Positions 7,720-15,277 of a stretch of DNA of 35,528 bases are shown piece by piece (within the stretch, counting starts at the first letter, position 1; each line of letters starts with the position of its first letter). The stretch lies in the NCBI GenBank assembly GCA_003599135.1, contig QZIV01000009.1, positions 1 through 35,528 of the forward strand. The letters are read 5' to 3'. The position numbers were made by a program, and so were the translations under genes. The stretch comes from Candidatus Parcubacteria bacterium. Lineage in GTDB: Bacteria; Patescibacteriota; Minisyncoccia; UBA6257; 2-01-FULL-56-20. The notes under the pieces are model-generated. The model ran no database searches and had not been told where the DNA came from. It saw nothing but the letters and a program-made list of their open reading frames with translations.

Positions 7720-9675
7720 GTGCTTCCAGCTTCTCCAAAGCCATCTAGACTCCTCGCCGTTTCGCTTTTCTCCATTTGCGCCCTCTCGGTCGGGTTTATG
7801 GCCTACGGGACATTTACCGACTCGGCCATCATGGATGAACTCGCTCACATCCCCGCCGGTTACGGCTACGTCAAATACCTTGACTTCCGGCTCAATCCCG
7901 AACATCCCCCGCTTGTAAAAGCCCTCGCCGGTTTTCCGCTTGTTTTTCTTGATTTGAACTTCCCCGTAAACGCCCGCGCGTGGACCACGGACATAAACGG
8001 CCAGTGGGAAATGGGCGCGAAGTTCCTCTACGAATCGGGGAACGATGCGAACGAAATTATCCGCTGGTCGCGCCTCGGGCCAATACTCCTCGCGCTCGCC
8101 CTCATTCTCTTCATCTATAAGTGGTCGGTTGAGCTTGTGGGTAGGTGGTGGGCGCTCCTCCCGACATTCCTTTTTGCCCTTTCACCAACCGTCCTTGCTC
8201 ACGGGCACTACGTGACGACGGACGTCGCCGCGGCGTTCGGAGTTGTCTTCGCAACCTATTATTTCCTCAAATTCCTCCACAGGCCGGAGCGGCACACGCG
8301 ATTCCTTGCCGCAGTTGGCTTCGGCGTCGCGATGATCGCAAAGTTCTCGACGGCGCTCCTCGTTCCCTACTTCGTGTTTCTTCTCCTCGTCTACTACTTC
8401 GCGGGAGCCGTCCGCGACTGGCCGCATGCGGACCCGAAAGAGCGACTCCGCAAATTCATTCTCCGGGGGGTGAACTATGTCCGATCTCTCGTTGTCATTT
8501 TTATCGTCGGGTTCGTCCTCGTAGTCTACCCGGCTTACTTCCTTTTCACGATAAACTACCCCGTCGAAAAGCAGGTTTCGGATACCGAATTTATTTTGAC
8601 CTCCTTCGCAGGAGGCCCGACGCCGGAGGGTGAACTCTGCAAACCCGTGCGATGCCTTGCGGATTTGAACATCTGGATGGCGGGGAACGCTGTCTTCCGG
8701 CCGTTTGCGGAGTACATGCTCGGAGTGCTTATGGTGCTCCAGCGGTCTGCGGGCGGAAACACCGCGTACTTTTTGGGCGAGGTGTCTGCCGCAGGGTCCC
8801 CGTGGTACTTCCCGGCAGTCTATTTCCTCAAAGAACCCATCCCCATTCTCCTCGCAGTCACGATTGCAATTCTTATAAGCATTCGGAATATACTCCGGAA
8901 AAAAGAAAATGGCCCGCTGAAACTGAAAAACAGAATCCTCGACTACCTCACGCTCAATTTCTCGGAATTTGCGATGCTCGTCTTCGTATTCCTCTACTGG
9001 GTCTGGAGCGTCCGGAGCCCGTTAAATATCGGCTTCCGGCATCTTCTCCCCACGCTCCCCTTCGTTTATATCCTTGTCGTGTGCTTCTGGAAGGGGTGGG
9101 TAACGAAAATCGATCGGCCGGCGGGCGGGATAACCATTTTTGAGCGGGCATGGCTCTGGATAAAAGCGCTCTCGAGAGCATCTTTGAAATACCTCCTTCT
9201 CGTGCTTCTCCTCATCTGGTTCTTCTTCGAGACAGTCCTTGCCGCGCCGCATTTTCTTTCGTACTTCAACCAGTTCGGCGGCGGAACGAAGGAGGGGTAC
9301 CGCTATGTTACGGACTCGAACTACGACTGGGGGCAGGATCTTTTGCGGCTCAAGGAGTGGGTAAAGAGCCACCCCGAAGTTGACCGAATCGCTGTTGATT
9401 ACTTCGGCGGCGGGAACCCGAAGTACTACCTCGGCGCCAAAGCCGAGGGTTGGTGGTCATCTCGAGGGAGCCCTAAGGACGAAGGTATCCGCTATCTTGC
9501 GGTATCCGCAAACACCCTTCAGGGAGCGATCCAGCCAACTGCTCCCGGACACGTACGCCAACCGCAAGATGGGTACCGGTGGTTAACGGAACTCCGCCCC
9601 GCCGAGGCGGGGCTCGGCGGTATCCCGAAACCGGACGCGCGGGCCGGGATGTCGATATTTATTTATAAGTTTTAG
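7720..9675 (+). CDS. GT39/PMT-type membrane glycosyltransferase
   Basis: A 651-residue polytopic membrane protein with about 10 predicted membrane segments. Near the N-terminus it has MDELAHIPAGYGY followed by RLNPEHPPLVK, a pattern typical of the GT-C superfamily (PMT/ArnT-like), where the acidic pair in the first outer loop is catalytic. The soluble C-terminal part (about residues 520-651, with YDWGQDLLRLKEW) faces outside. Expected activity is transfer of a sugar from a polyprenyl-phosphate carrier to a protein or lipid outside the membrane; donor and acceptor cannot be told. The GTG start at 7720 is chosen because TATAAT ends 6 nt upstream; the next in-frame ATG is at 7798 and would cut into the first membrane segment. 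Confidence 0.85.
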   Translation: MLPASPKPSRLLAVSLFSICALSVGFMAYGTFTDSAIMDELAHIPAGYGYVKYLDFRLNPEHPPLVKALAGFPLVFLDLNFPVNARAWTTDINGQWEMGAKFLYESGNDANEIIRWSRLGPILLALALILFIYKWSVELVGRWWALLPTFLFALSPTVLAHGHYVTTDVAAAFGVVFATYYFLKFLHRPERHTRFLAAVGFGVAMIAKFSTALLVPYFVFLLLVYYFAGAVRDWPHADPKERLRKFILRGVNYVRSLVVIFIVGFVLVVYPAYFLFTINYPVEKQVSDTEFILTSFAGGPTPEGELCKPVRCLADLNIWMAGNAVFRPFAEYMLGVLMVLQRSAGGNTAYFLGEVSAAGSPWYFPAVYFLKEPIPILLAVTIAILISIRNILRKKENGPLKLKNRILDYLTLNFSEFAMLVFVFLYWVWSVRSPLNIGFRHLLPTLPFVYILVVCFWKGWVTKIDRPAGGITIFERAWLWIKALSRASLKYLLLVLLLIWFFFETVLAAPHFLSYFNQFGGGTKEGYRYVTDSNYDWGQDLLRLKEWVKSHPEVDRIAVDYFGGGNPKYYLGAKAEGWWSSRGSPKDEGIRYLAVSANTLQGAIQPTAPGHVRQPQDGYRWLTELRPAEAGLGGIPKPDARAGMSIFIYKF

Positions 9676-9690
9676 GGTTGTTCGAATCCG

Positions 9691-9906
9691 ATGATAAATT
9701 CTCTCACTAACTCATTTAGACCAGGCGATGTACTCATAGCACTAGGGGTAGCAATCTTAATTTTCCTCGCTTTGAGAGAATTTCTGTGCTGGTACTGGAA
9801 AATCAACAAAATAGTAGGCCTCTTAGAAGACATCAAAGAGAATACAAAAAAACCACCCCTTACTTCTACTGAGCCGACCCTCCGAAAACCAAAAGAAAGC
9901 CCTTAG
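9691..9906 (+). CDS. Small single-pass membrane protein
   Basis: A 71-residue protein beginning 15 nt after the glycosyltransferase stop. One hydrophobic segment covers about residues 13-32 (GDVLIALGVAILIFLALREF), then an amphipathic stretch (NKIVGLLEDIKENTKK) and a proline-, threonine- and lysine-rich tail. This resembles the many small membrane proteins of CPR genomes with a TM plus a short LLxDI helix, but no family can be named. Base composition drops here toward the AT-rich accessory region. It may be co-transcribed with the glycosyltransferase gene. It could be an accessory subunit, but nothing in the sequence proves it. Confidence 0.6.
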   Translation: MINSLTNSFRPGDVLIALGVAILIFLALREFLCWYWKINKIVGLLEDIKENTKKPPLTSTEPTLRKPKESP

Positions 9907-9951
9907 GGAGCTAAAGTAAAAACGAGTCAGCACAGTATCAAGAAATCGAAA

Positions 9952-9963
9952 TACCTATAGGTA
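9952..9963. promoter_or_regulatory. Perfect 12-bp palindrome directly before the 9968 gene
   Basis: TACCTATAGGTA is fully self-complementary and ends 4 nt before the ATG at 9968. It is a candidate operator, possibly for the winged-helix-like domain of the gene behind it. No ribosome-binding site is evident. Chance occurrence cannot be excluded. Confidence 0.35.
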
Positions 9964-9967
9964 GAAC

Positions 9968-10897
9968 ATGAGAGAAGATATTGAAAGAAGAATTTTAAAA
10001 AGGCTGTATCGATCTTATAAAGAGAAGCAAAAAGTATCAAAATTTCCGGCGGTTGATATCTTCAGGGAATTTAGCATAGCGAATGGGAGTGATTTATCGT
10101 CAGTTCATAAAAGTAATTTTATTGATATAGATCAACAGGAAAACTTTTACATAACTGATAAGGGTATCAACTATATGAATAGAATTTATGCTGAATATGA
10201 AAAACTTGCCGGACCTTTGAAAAACTGGGAAATGATTAACAGAGATAAAGAAAGTAGGGCTTTTGCATACGTAGATAAAAAAACTCAAGAAGAAAAAAAT
10301 ATTACCCCACCCATTCTGAATGTTTTTAATCTACAGTCTCATTCTGGCAATGGGGATAATATTCAGGGAAGTAAAGTTGTGCACCCCAAACAAAGAAATG
10401 GTAGATTCCCAAAAAAGAATCAGGTTCTTCTTACGATACTTATAACTCTTGCCACTGCGGGTAGTGCGCCTTGGTGGTGGTCTCCAGTGATTAATTTTGT
10501 AAAGGAAAAATTAGTGATAATAAATACTTTTCCCGGAGATCCGAGTAGGACAATTAACGGATCTGTTTTCGATATTGTTAAGAAACTCAATCAATTACCT
10601 ACAGACATCGAAAGACAGTCTCTGGTGAGAGATTATTATTCTGGACTAGGCACCAGAACAAACCCCAGATTAGAATACGGTAAAATAGTCAATACTCAAC
10701 CACAGGACAGTATAAGCCTTGTAAAAATACAAGGTTACGACGATAGCAGTCTAATGTTAACGTGCGAATTCGATTCTAAGTGGAATCAAAAACTTAGACT
10801 CATCACAAATAGCGATATAGCCTTCTGGGGTAAAATTAAAAACTATGACGTAAGCAGATCAAGTTTAATCTTAGAAAGTTGTGTGCTCTCACAATAA
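9968..10897 (+). CDS. Accessory protein: winged-helix-like, GDNI linker, TM, C-terminal OB-like domain
   Basis: A 309-residue protein in the most AT-rich stretch of the window. Residues 1-75 look like a winged helix (several helices, then FYITDKGINYMNRIY). Residues 125-135 contain SGNGDNIQGSK, a short motif of a kind seen before membrane or effector parts in some bacterial accessory proteins. One membrane segment lies at about 152-175, with a tryptophan cluster (PWWWSP). The C-terminal ~110 residues resemble the tRNA_anti-like OB fold: a helical start, then strands, a LTCEFD strand and a final LESCVL strand. The architecture suggests a membrane-attached sensor or regulator. Codon use differs from the flanking core genes, so recent acquisition is likely. 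No function is established. Confidence 0.65.
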   Translation: MREDIERRILKRLYRSYKEKQKVSKFPAVDIFREFSIANGSDLSSVHKSNFIDIDQQENFYITDKGINYMNRIYAEYEKLAGPLKNWEMINRDKESRAFAYVDKKTQEEKNITPPILNVFNLQSHSGNGDNIQGSKVVHPKQRNGRFPKKNQVLLTILITLATAGSAPWWWSPVINFVKEKLVIINTFPGDPSRTINGSVFDIVKKLNQLPTDIERQSLVRDYYSGLGTRTNPRLEYGKIVNTQPQDSISLVKIQGYDDSSLMLTCEFDSKWNQKLRLITNSDIAFWGKIKNYDVSRSSLILESCVLSQ

Positions 10898-11018
10898 AAC
10901 CCAAAGCGAATTATCCTGAATCGCACCAAAGAATCATTTACTCCCGTTTGTCATTAAACCGAGACGGCTCACATCTGAAATAGCTGTGAAGAAATAAGAG
11001 TTCGAACCAAAATACAAA

Positions 11019-11648
11019 ATGTCAAAATTAATAGAGAATAACCTAATAGGAGCTATTCGCGGCACAGGCGACATGCTCCTTAAATGTATGGTGATTGTTA
11101 CCGCGATAGAACTTTGCGGGAGTTTTATTACAGGAAACACCGGCCAGGGAAACACGAGAGAAAACTTTTTAGCATTTTGGAAAAGCAAGTATCTACCAAA
11201 GAAGTACCACGAAATAGGTGATCTCCTGTATAAAATTTTTAGAAACGGAGTTTCGCACAGCTTCGTGGCTAAAGGAGGTGTTATCCCTAGCGGAGAAGAA
11301 AAAAGTTCTGATAAGCATCTAGGGTTTTTTAAGCAAGGAGTTTTCGTTTATGTTCCGAAGCTAGAAGAAGACGTAGTGGCTGGGATTTTGATGCTTTTAA
11401 AAGACATGAAGGAAGACGGAAACAATTTGCAGAAGAATTATAGTTTCGTGTTATCGGAATTAAAAAGAGTTGGTGAAGATGAATATGAAGAGTTTGTTAA
11501 AGAAAAAAGAATACAGATTAGAAACGAAATAATTTCTGGGGATATTCATCCGGATTTTCAACATATCACAATTGCCAAGCCTCCAGATATAATAACGGGC
11601 TCGACAGTGGGTTCAACAATTGTTATAAAAATCGAACCCTCTGACTAA
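11019..11648 (+). CDS. HEPN-like accessory protein
   Basis: A 209-residue AT-rich gene. The N-terminal ~130 residues are predicted helical, with ELCGSFITG, a WKSKYLPKKYHEIGDLLY helix and FRNGVSH. R75-N-G-V-S-H80 fits the Rx4-6H signature of HEPN domains, which often act as RNases in toxin, abortive-infection and CRISPR-linked proteins. A helical stretch (about 100-150) and a C-terminal tail rich in Ile, Thr and Pro follow. It starts 121 nt after the winged-helix/TM gene and ends 59 nt before the first ftsQ-end repeat. No antitoxin partner is evident. The HEPN call rests on one motif plus helical content, so it is tentative. Confidence 0.55.
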   Translation: MSKLIENNLIGAIRGTGDMLLKCMVIVTAIELCGSFITGNTGQGNTRENFLAFWKSKYLPKKYHEIGDLLYKIFRNGVSHSFVAKGGVIPSGEEKSSDKHLGFFKQGVFVYVPKLEEDVVAGILMLLKDMKEDGNNLQKNYSFVLSELKRVGEDEYEEFVKEKRIQIRNEIISGDIHPDFQHITIAKPPDIITGSTVGSTIVIKIEPSD

Positions 11649-11707
11649 ACGAGTTAGTTGGTAGGAACCAAAATCATTCGAACGTCGTCTACGAGGGCCA
11701 GCACTAC

Positions 11708-11739
11708 TTGTAATACGCCCTGTTCTCCGCCCGAAAATC
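11708..11739 (-). repeat. ftsQ-3'-end direct repeat, copy A
   Basis: A 32-bp sequence matching the true ftsQ 3' end (13312-13343) at 27 of 32 positions. On the minus strand it encodes DFRAENRAYYK and a stop, against DFRVENRAYYK in FtsQ. Its ORF extends upstream only as the complement of the bPH2-AlbA gene. It begins 59 nt after the HEPN-like gene and precedes the bPH2-AlbA promoter. Confidence 0.8.
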
Positions 11740-11748
11740 GGCTCTTAG

Positions 11749-11778
11749 TTGTCTAGCCCTCGAAGCGTAGGGTAAGAT
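11749..11778 (+). promoter_or_regulatory. Promoter of the bPH2-AlbA gene
   Basis: TTGTCT (11749-11754), 18 nt, TAAGAT (11773-11778), then 9 nt to the ATG at 11788. It lies just after repeat copy A, so the gene carries its own near-leaderless promoter. Confidence 0.5.
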
Positions 11779-11787
11779 GTGTTCTAT

Positions 11788-12768
11788 ATGAACGGGGAGA
11801 TAACGACGAAGCGGAGCCCCATCGTTCTTGTGTGGAAATTCGCGATCATTGAGATTGCGGCGGGGTTTCTCTATTTCGGCGCAACGCTCCTCGGGAACAC
11901 GAAGTACGAATTTTATCTTCAGCTTCCCCTCTCCGATCTCCTTTCCTACCAGGCGGCAAAAATCCTGTTCCTCGCCGGAGCGCAGTTTGCGGTAACGGTC
12001 TACGCCTTCCTCTCGTGGTACTACGACGAGTACGTCATCCGCCCCGGATCGGTAACGCACCTCTACGGAGTTTTCAAAAGAAAAGAGCATACCATTTCGA
12101 TAAGCAGTTCCGCGTCAGTGAAAATTTCATCGAACCCCCTGGGAAAGTTTCTCCACTACGGCTCGATACATATAAAAAACAACCGATCGTCTCTGGTCCT
12201 TGCCCATATCTCGCGCCCCGAGCGATTGATGAAAGTCATCAAGCAGGAAAATGTATTTGATCGGGAACCCGACATCTCACAACTCCTCAAAGAGGTGGAA
12301 CACGACCGGCTGGAGTTCAAGTCATCGCTCCGCTTCGACTACAAGGCGAACCAGGCAAACCGCGACATCGAGAAGGGTGCTATGAAAGCGGTCGCCGCGC
12401 TCCTGAACTCGAAAGGCGGGTATCTCGTCGTGGGGGTCGGCGACTCGCGGGCACCGCTTGGCCTCGAGAACGACTACCAGACGCTCCAGCGAAAAGACCG
12501 GGACGGCTTCGAGAATCACTTCACGCAGTCCTTTAACAATATGATCGGCCCCGAATTCCGGAACCTCGTGAAGCTCTGGTTTCGCGATGTGGAAGGACGC
12601 GATCTCTGCACAATTCAAGTACTCCCCAGTCCCCGGCCGGTGTATTTGAAAGCCGACAACAGCGAGCACTTTTATATGCGAACCGGAAACATCTCGACCT
12701 CCCTGAAGCTCAGCGAGATAGAGGCGTACTGCCGCTCCCACTGGCCCGGGTGGATCAGCGAGGCGTAA
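11788..12768 (+). CDS. Membrane bPH2 domain fused to Schlafen AlbA_2 domain
   Basis: A 326-residue protein from the ATG at 11788. A GTG at 11779 is also open but lies directly against the -10 box, so it is less likely. Two membrane segments (about residues 10-30 and 52-74) form a hairpin, followed by a PH-like bPH2 (DUF304) region (YDEYVIRPGSVTHLYGVFKRKEHT onward, about 75-145). The rest (about 160-320) is an AlbA_2 (Schlafen AlbA, formerly AAA_4) domain: DRLEFKSSLRF, AVAALLNSKGGYLVVGVGD and FYMRTGNIS. AlbA_2 binds or cleaves nucleic acid in Schlafen and related regulators, so this would be a membrane-tethered nucleic-acid-acting protein. GC content matches the core genome, unlike the genes to its left. 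It lies between repeat copies A and B. Confidence 0.75.
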   Translation: MNGEITTKRSPIVLVWKFAIIEIAAGFLYFGATLLGNTKYEFYLQLPLSDLLSYQAAKILFLAGAQFAVTVYAFLSWYYDEYVIRPGSVTHLYGVFKRKEHTISISSSASVKISSNPLGKFLHYGSIHIKNNRSSLVLAHISRPERLMKVIKQENVFDREPDISQLLKEVEHDRLEFKSSLRFDYKANQANRDIEKGAMKAVAALLNSKGGYLVVGVGDSRAPLGLENDYQTLQRKDRDGFENHFTQSFNNMIGPEFRNLVKLWFRDVEGRDLCTIQVLPSPRPVYLKADNSEHFYMRTGNISTSLKLSEIEAYCRSHWPGWISEA

Positions 12769-12776
12769 GGCGCTAT

Positions 12777-12808
12777 TTGTAGTACGTCCTATTCTCCATC
12801 AGAAAATC
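12777..12808 (-). repeat. ftsQ-3'-end direct repeat, copy B
   Basis: A 32-bp copy matching copy A at 26 and copy C at 25 of 32 positions. The minus strand reads DFLMENRTYYK and a stop, with an in-frame stop a few codons upstream, so this copy is not part of a gene. It begins 8 nt after the bPH2-AlbA stop codon. It is followed by two small potential hairpins (AGAAAA/TTTTCT and CTGCC/GGCAG) between 12800 and 12835. Confidence 0.8.
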
Positions 12809-12882
12809 TAGGTTTTCTGCCTGCTATGACCCTGGGCAGTAGTATTTGCTAAAATATGGTAGCAGTCTATCCATACGACGCC

Positions 12883-13317
12883 ATGAAACTCACAAAACCA
12901 ATACAAATCGCGATAGTGGCACTTACGGTTTTTAACGTATTTGCTCTAAGTCTTGACTGGTACCATACGAAGCCCTGGGTGGACATTCCTTCTCATATCG
13001 TTTTCGGCGTCCTTGTCGGACTCGTCATTCTTTCATTCCATCCCAGACTCAAGTCCTTTGAGAACTGGGGGCTCCTTGCGGTTCTTGAAATACTGTTTTG
13101 GGGTTTGGCAGTCGGATCTGTTTGGGAAATCATGGAGTACACGCGGGACGTCGTCTACGCACTGCCGAGGCAGATACCGATCGCTCAGCAAGGAACGCGG
13201 GATACTCTCGGAGACGTGGCCAACAATATCTTGGGAATCGGCGCAGTCGTCCTCGTACATAAATTGCGGGCGAAAAACCACTCAACTTCTCAAGCGAAAA
13301 CGAGACTTCACTTATAG
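12883..13317 (+). CDS. Small integral membrane protein, DUF2238-like
   Basis: A 144-residue protein with about four membrane segments. Conserved-looking polar residues sit at membrane edges: DIPSH in the first loop, GSVWEIMEY, and DTLGDVANNILG. The E, D, D, N pattern recalls DUF2238/YjdF-type proteins; the function of that family is unknown to me. I chose the ATG at 12883 because the protein then begins MKLTKPIQ just before the first membrane segment; an in-frame ATG at 12856 adds nine residues but directly abuts TAAAAT. The stop TAG lies inside repeat copy C, and the gene overlaps the ftsQ 3' end by 10 nt in convergent orientation. Confidence 0.65.
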   Translation: MKLTKPIQIAIVALTVFNVFALSLDWYHTKPWVDIPSHIVFGVLVGLVILSFHPRLKSFENWGLLAVLEILFWGLAVGSVWEIMEYTRDVVYALPRQIPIAQQGTRDTLGDVANNILGIGAVVLVHKLRAKNHSTSQAKTRLHL

Positions 13318-14132
13318 TACGCCCTGTTCTCCACTCGGAAATCGACGTATTCGAGTCTCTTAAAATCCGACCTCGCGGTTACCGTCTCGATCGCGGCGAG
13401 CGTGCTTGCGGCGGAAAACCGGAGACTGAAGTAGAGCTTCGGGCCCCCGTTGGTTCGCACCTCGATCTCTTCGTTCAAAAGATTATCCAACCGCACTTCG
13501 CGGACACTTAAGCCACTCCGCCCGAGGACTTCGAATATAGAAAGAAGATTCGAGACGAAGCGGTCGGGAAGAATTTTCCTCCCCAGACCGAGCGGTTCCT
13601 CTGCGTAGTCGTTTAAAACCTTGATGAGATTCCCTTCAACTCCAAGTGCGCGCTCGAATACCACGCCTTCCGTATCGAACCAGAAACACGGATTGTTTGT
13701 TGGGTCTTTTTTCTGGCACCAGATGCCGTAGGGTTCCCGCTCTTTAACCACCACCCGTATCGTATGCGCATCAAAGTCTTTTTCGACCTCGGCGCTCTTT
13801 ACCGCCGGCACGGTGCGCAAATCGTTTTCATCGAGCGCATCGGGCCACGCAAGTATGTTCCGGAGATTGAACCACTTCCGGTAGAAGGGTTCGCCTGTCC
13901 TTGCGGCCATGAAAGCCGCAAGGACATCTTCTTGCTTCACCCGCTTCGTTCCCTCGATTTCGATGCGTTCCATCTGGAAAATCGGTGAGCGAAAGAGAAT
14001 CCACCCTGCGCCGTACGTAAGAATGCCGAGAGAAAGGATGCCGAGAACTGCCCAGCTGAATCTCCTGCGCTTCTTGCGCTTCTCCTTCGTTTCCTCGAAA
14101 TACGTTTTTTGCTCAACCTGTTTTTGCCGCAC
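13308..14132 (-). CDS. ftsQ: Cell division protein FtsQ/DivIB
   Basis: A 274-residue single-pass membrane protein of the divisome. It has a basic cytoplasmic N-terminus, one membrane segment at about residues 28-48, and a POTRA domain starting FQMERIEIEGTKRVKQEDVL, then the beta domain (VEKDFDAHTIRVVVKEREPYGIW). Topology and length fit FtsQ. It starts 2 nt after alr, so serS-alr-ftsQ form one transcription unit. Its last 11 codons plus stop (DFRVENRAYYK) are the third member of the 32-bp repeat family. ftsA and ftsZ, often next, are not here; the downstream space is filled with convergent accessory genes. Confidence 0.88.
   Translation of the reverse strand: MRQKQVEQKTYFEETKEKRKKRRRFSWAVLGILSLGILTYGAGWILFRSPIFQMERIEIEGTKRVKQEDVLAAFMAARTGEPFYRKWFNLRNILAWPDALDENDLRTVPAVKSAEVEKDFDAHTIRVVVKEREPYGIWCQKKDPTNNPCFWFDTEGVVFERALGVEGNLIKVLNDYAEEPLGLGRKILPDRFVSNLLSIFEVLGRSGLSVREVRLDNLLNEEIEVRTNGGPKLYFSLRFSAASTLAAIETVTARSDFKRLEYVDFRVENRAYYK
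13312..13343 (-). repeat. ftsQ-3'-end direct repeat, copy C (inside ftsQ)
   Basis: The genuine ftsQ 3' end. It shares TTRTARTACG, CCT, TTCTCC and AAATC blocks with copies A (1604 bp away) and B (535 bp away). Differences are partly synonymous on the minus strand (AAC/AAT, TAC/TAT, AAG/AAA, TAG/TGA), so coding sense was kept in each copy's history. Confidence 0.8.
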
Positions 14133-14134
14133 GT

Positions 14135-15277
14135 TCAGAGAATAACACGCTCCATGAGAGGATTCAGGCGCGTCAGAAGTTCGTATGCAGTCGTACCCGC
14201 CGCTTGTGCAACCCTATCCGCCCGAAGCTCCCGCTTCCCGTCTCTCCCAATCAAAGTCGCGACGTCTCCCACTTTTACGCGAAGCCCGCCGATGTCCACC
14301 GCCGCAAGATCCATCGAAACTCGGCCTAGAACTTTTGCCTCCCTGCCCCGTACGAGTACCGTGCCCCGCGAGGAAAGTGACCTCGGAAGCCCGTGCCAGT
14401 AGCCAAGGGGTATGACCGCCATCGTCGTTCTCCGCCGCACCCGTTCCGTAAGATCGTACCCGACGTAGTCCCCGCGACCGAGCGCTTTTACCTCCGTGAC
14501 AACCGTCCGCCAGCTCAAAATCGGCCGAAGCGGAACTTTTTTCGAAAATTTCCGCTTGAACTCCTCCGACGGCCAAAGTCCGTAGAGGCCGATCCCGATC
14601 CGCACGGCATCGAGATGGTATCGCGCATCGAGCATCGCTCCTCCTGTCGCGGCACAGTGCCGAATGAGTTTTTTGAATCCGGCGGCCTCGAACGCTCTCG
14701 CAACGACGAGAAATTTTTGGAACTGCTTCTCCGTGAATCCTCGGTGCGCAAAATCGTTTGCTCCCGCAAAGTGAGTGCAGATGCCGCGGAGAGATTTGTG
14801 GAGGCCGTGATTATGAGAAAGCAATACGCCGAGAACCCCGGGAGTGTCGTCCGGATAAAACCCCTGGCGGCGCATGCCCGTGTCGAATTTCAGGTGAAAC
14901 TGCGGCGGCCGACTCGTCTTTACAAGCGCCCCGAGACTTTCGAAGTTCGAGATAGTAAGCGCAACGTCGTGTTTCCTCGCTTCGGAGAAGAGATTCGGCA
15001 GAGTCGGCCCCAAAACGAGAATCGGCTTTTTTATGCCTTCGCGGCGGAGTTTTACGCCTTCGATAAGGCTATCGACGCAGAAACCGTCCACGCCGAGCTT
15101 GTTTGCAACCGCCGAGAAAACAAAAATGCCGTGTCCGTAGGCATTCGACTTCACAACTGCCCAGAGCTTTGTCCGGAAGCCGACGAGACGGCGAAGCAAT
15201 CGGTAGTTTTGGACACAAGCTCGCCGGTTTATCTCAACCCACGTCCGAAGATTTTCTAATGATTTTCTCGCCAACAT
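14135..15277 (-). CDS. alr: Alanine racemase
   Basis: A PLP-dependent enzyme that makes D-alanine for peptidoglycan, 380 residues from the ATG at 15277. An upstream in-frame start at 15376 would add 33 unconserved residues inside serS, so the later start is preferred; it still overlaps serS by 44 nt. The PLP lysine motif is present (LWAVVKSNAYGHG), as are the barrel segment FDTGMRRQGF, the C-terminal catalytic tyrosine region (DYVGYDLTERVRR) and the VGRVSMD-like motif (GRVSMDLAAVD). The usual GYADGYPR reads GYWHGLPR here. It lies between serS and ftsQ, supplying wall precursor synthesis next to a division gene. Confidence 0.93.
   Translation of the reverse strand: MLARKSLENLRTWVEINRRACVQNYRLLRRLVGFRTKLWAVVKSNAYGHGIFVFSAVANKLGVDGFCVDSLIEGVKLRREGIKKPILVLGPTLPNLFSEARKHDVALTISNFESLGALVKTSRPPQFHLKFDTGMRRQGFYPDDTPGVLGVLLSHNHGLHKSLRGICTHFAGANDFAHRGFTEKQFQKFLVVARAFEAAGFKKLIRHCAATGGAMLDARYHLDAVRIGIGLYGLWPSEEFKRKFSKKVPLRPILSWRTVVTEVKALGRGDYVGYDLTERVRRRTTMAVIPLGYWHGLPRSLSSRGTVLVRGREAKVLGRVSMDLAAVDIGGLRVKVGDVATLIGRDGKRELRADRVAQAAGTTAYELLTRLNPLMERVIL

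Noticed and set aside
9680-9690. GTTCGAATCC, resembling a tRNA T-loop remnant or att core
   Set aside because: About ten bases only, with no acceptor stem and no second matching copy around the accessory region.
11704-12090. 128-codon minus-strand ORF ending DFRAENRAYYK
   Set aside because: Only its last codons (repeat copy A) are meaningful; the rest is the complement of the bPH2-AlbA gene.
14393-15259. 288-codon plus-strand ORF opposite alr
   Set aside because: Complement of a well-identified gene, with Arg/Pro-rich composition and no promoter or ribosome-binding site.
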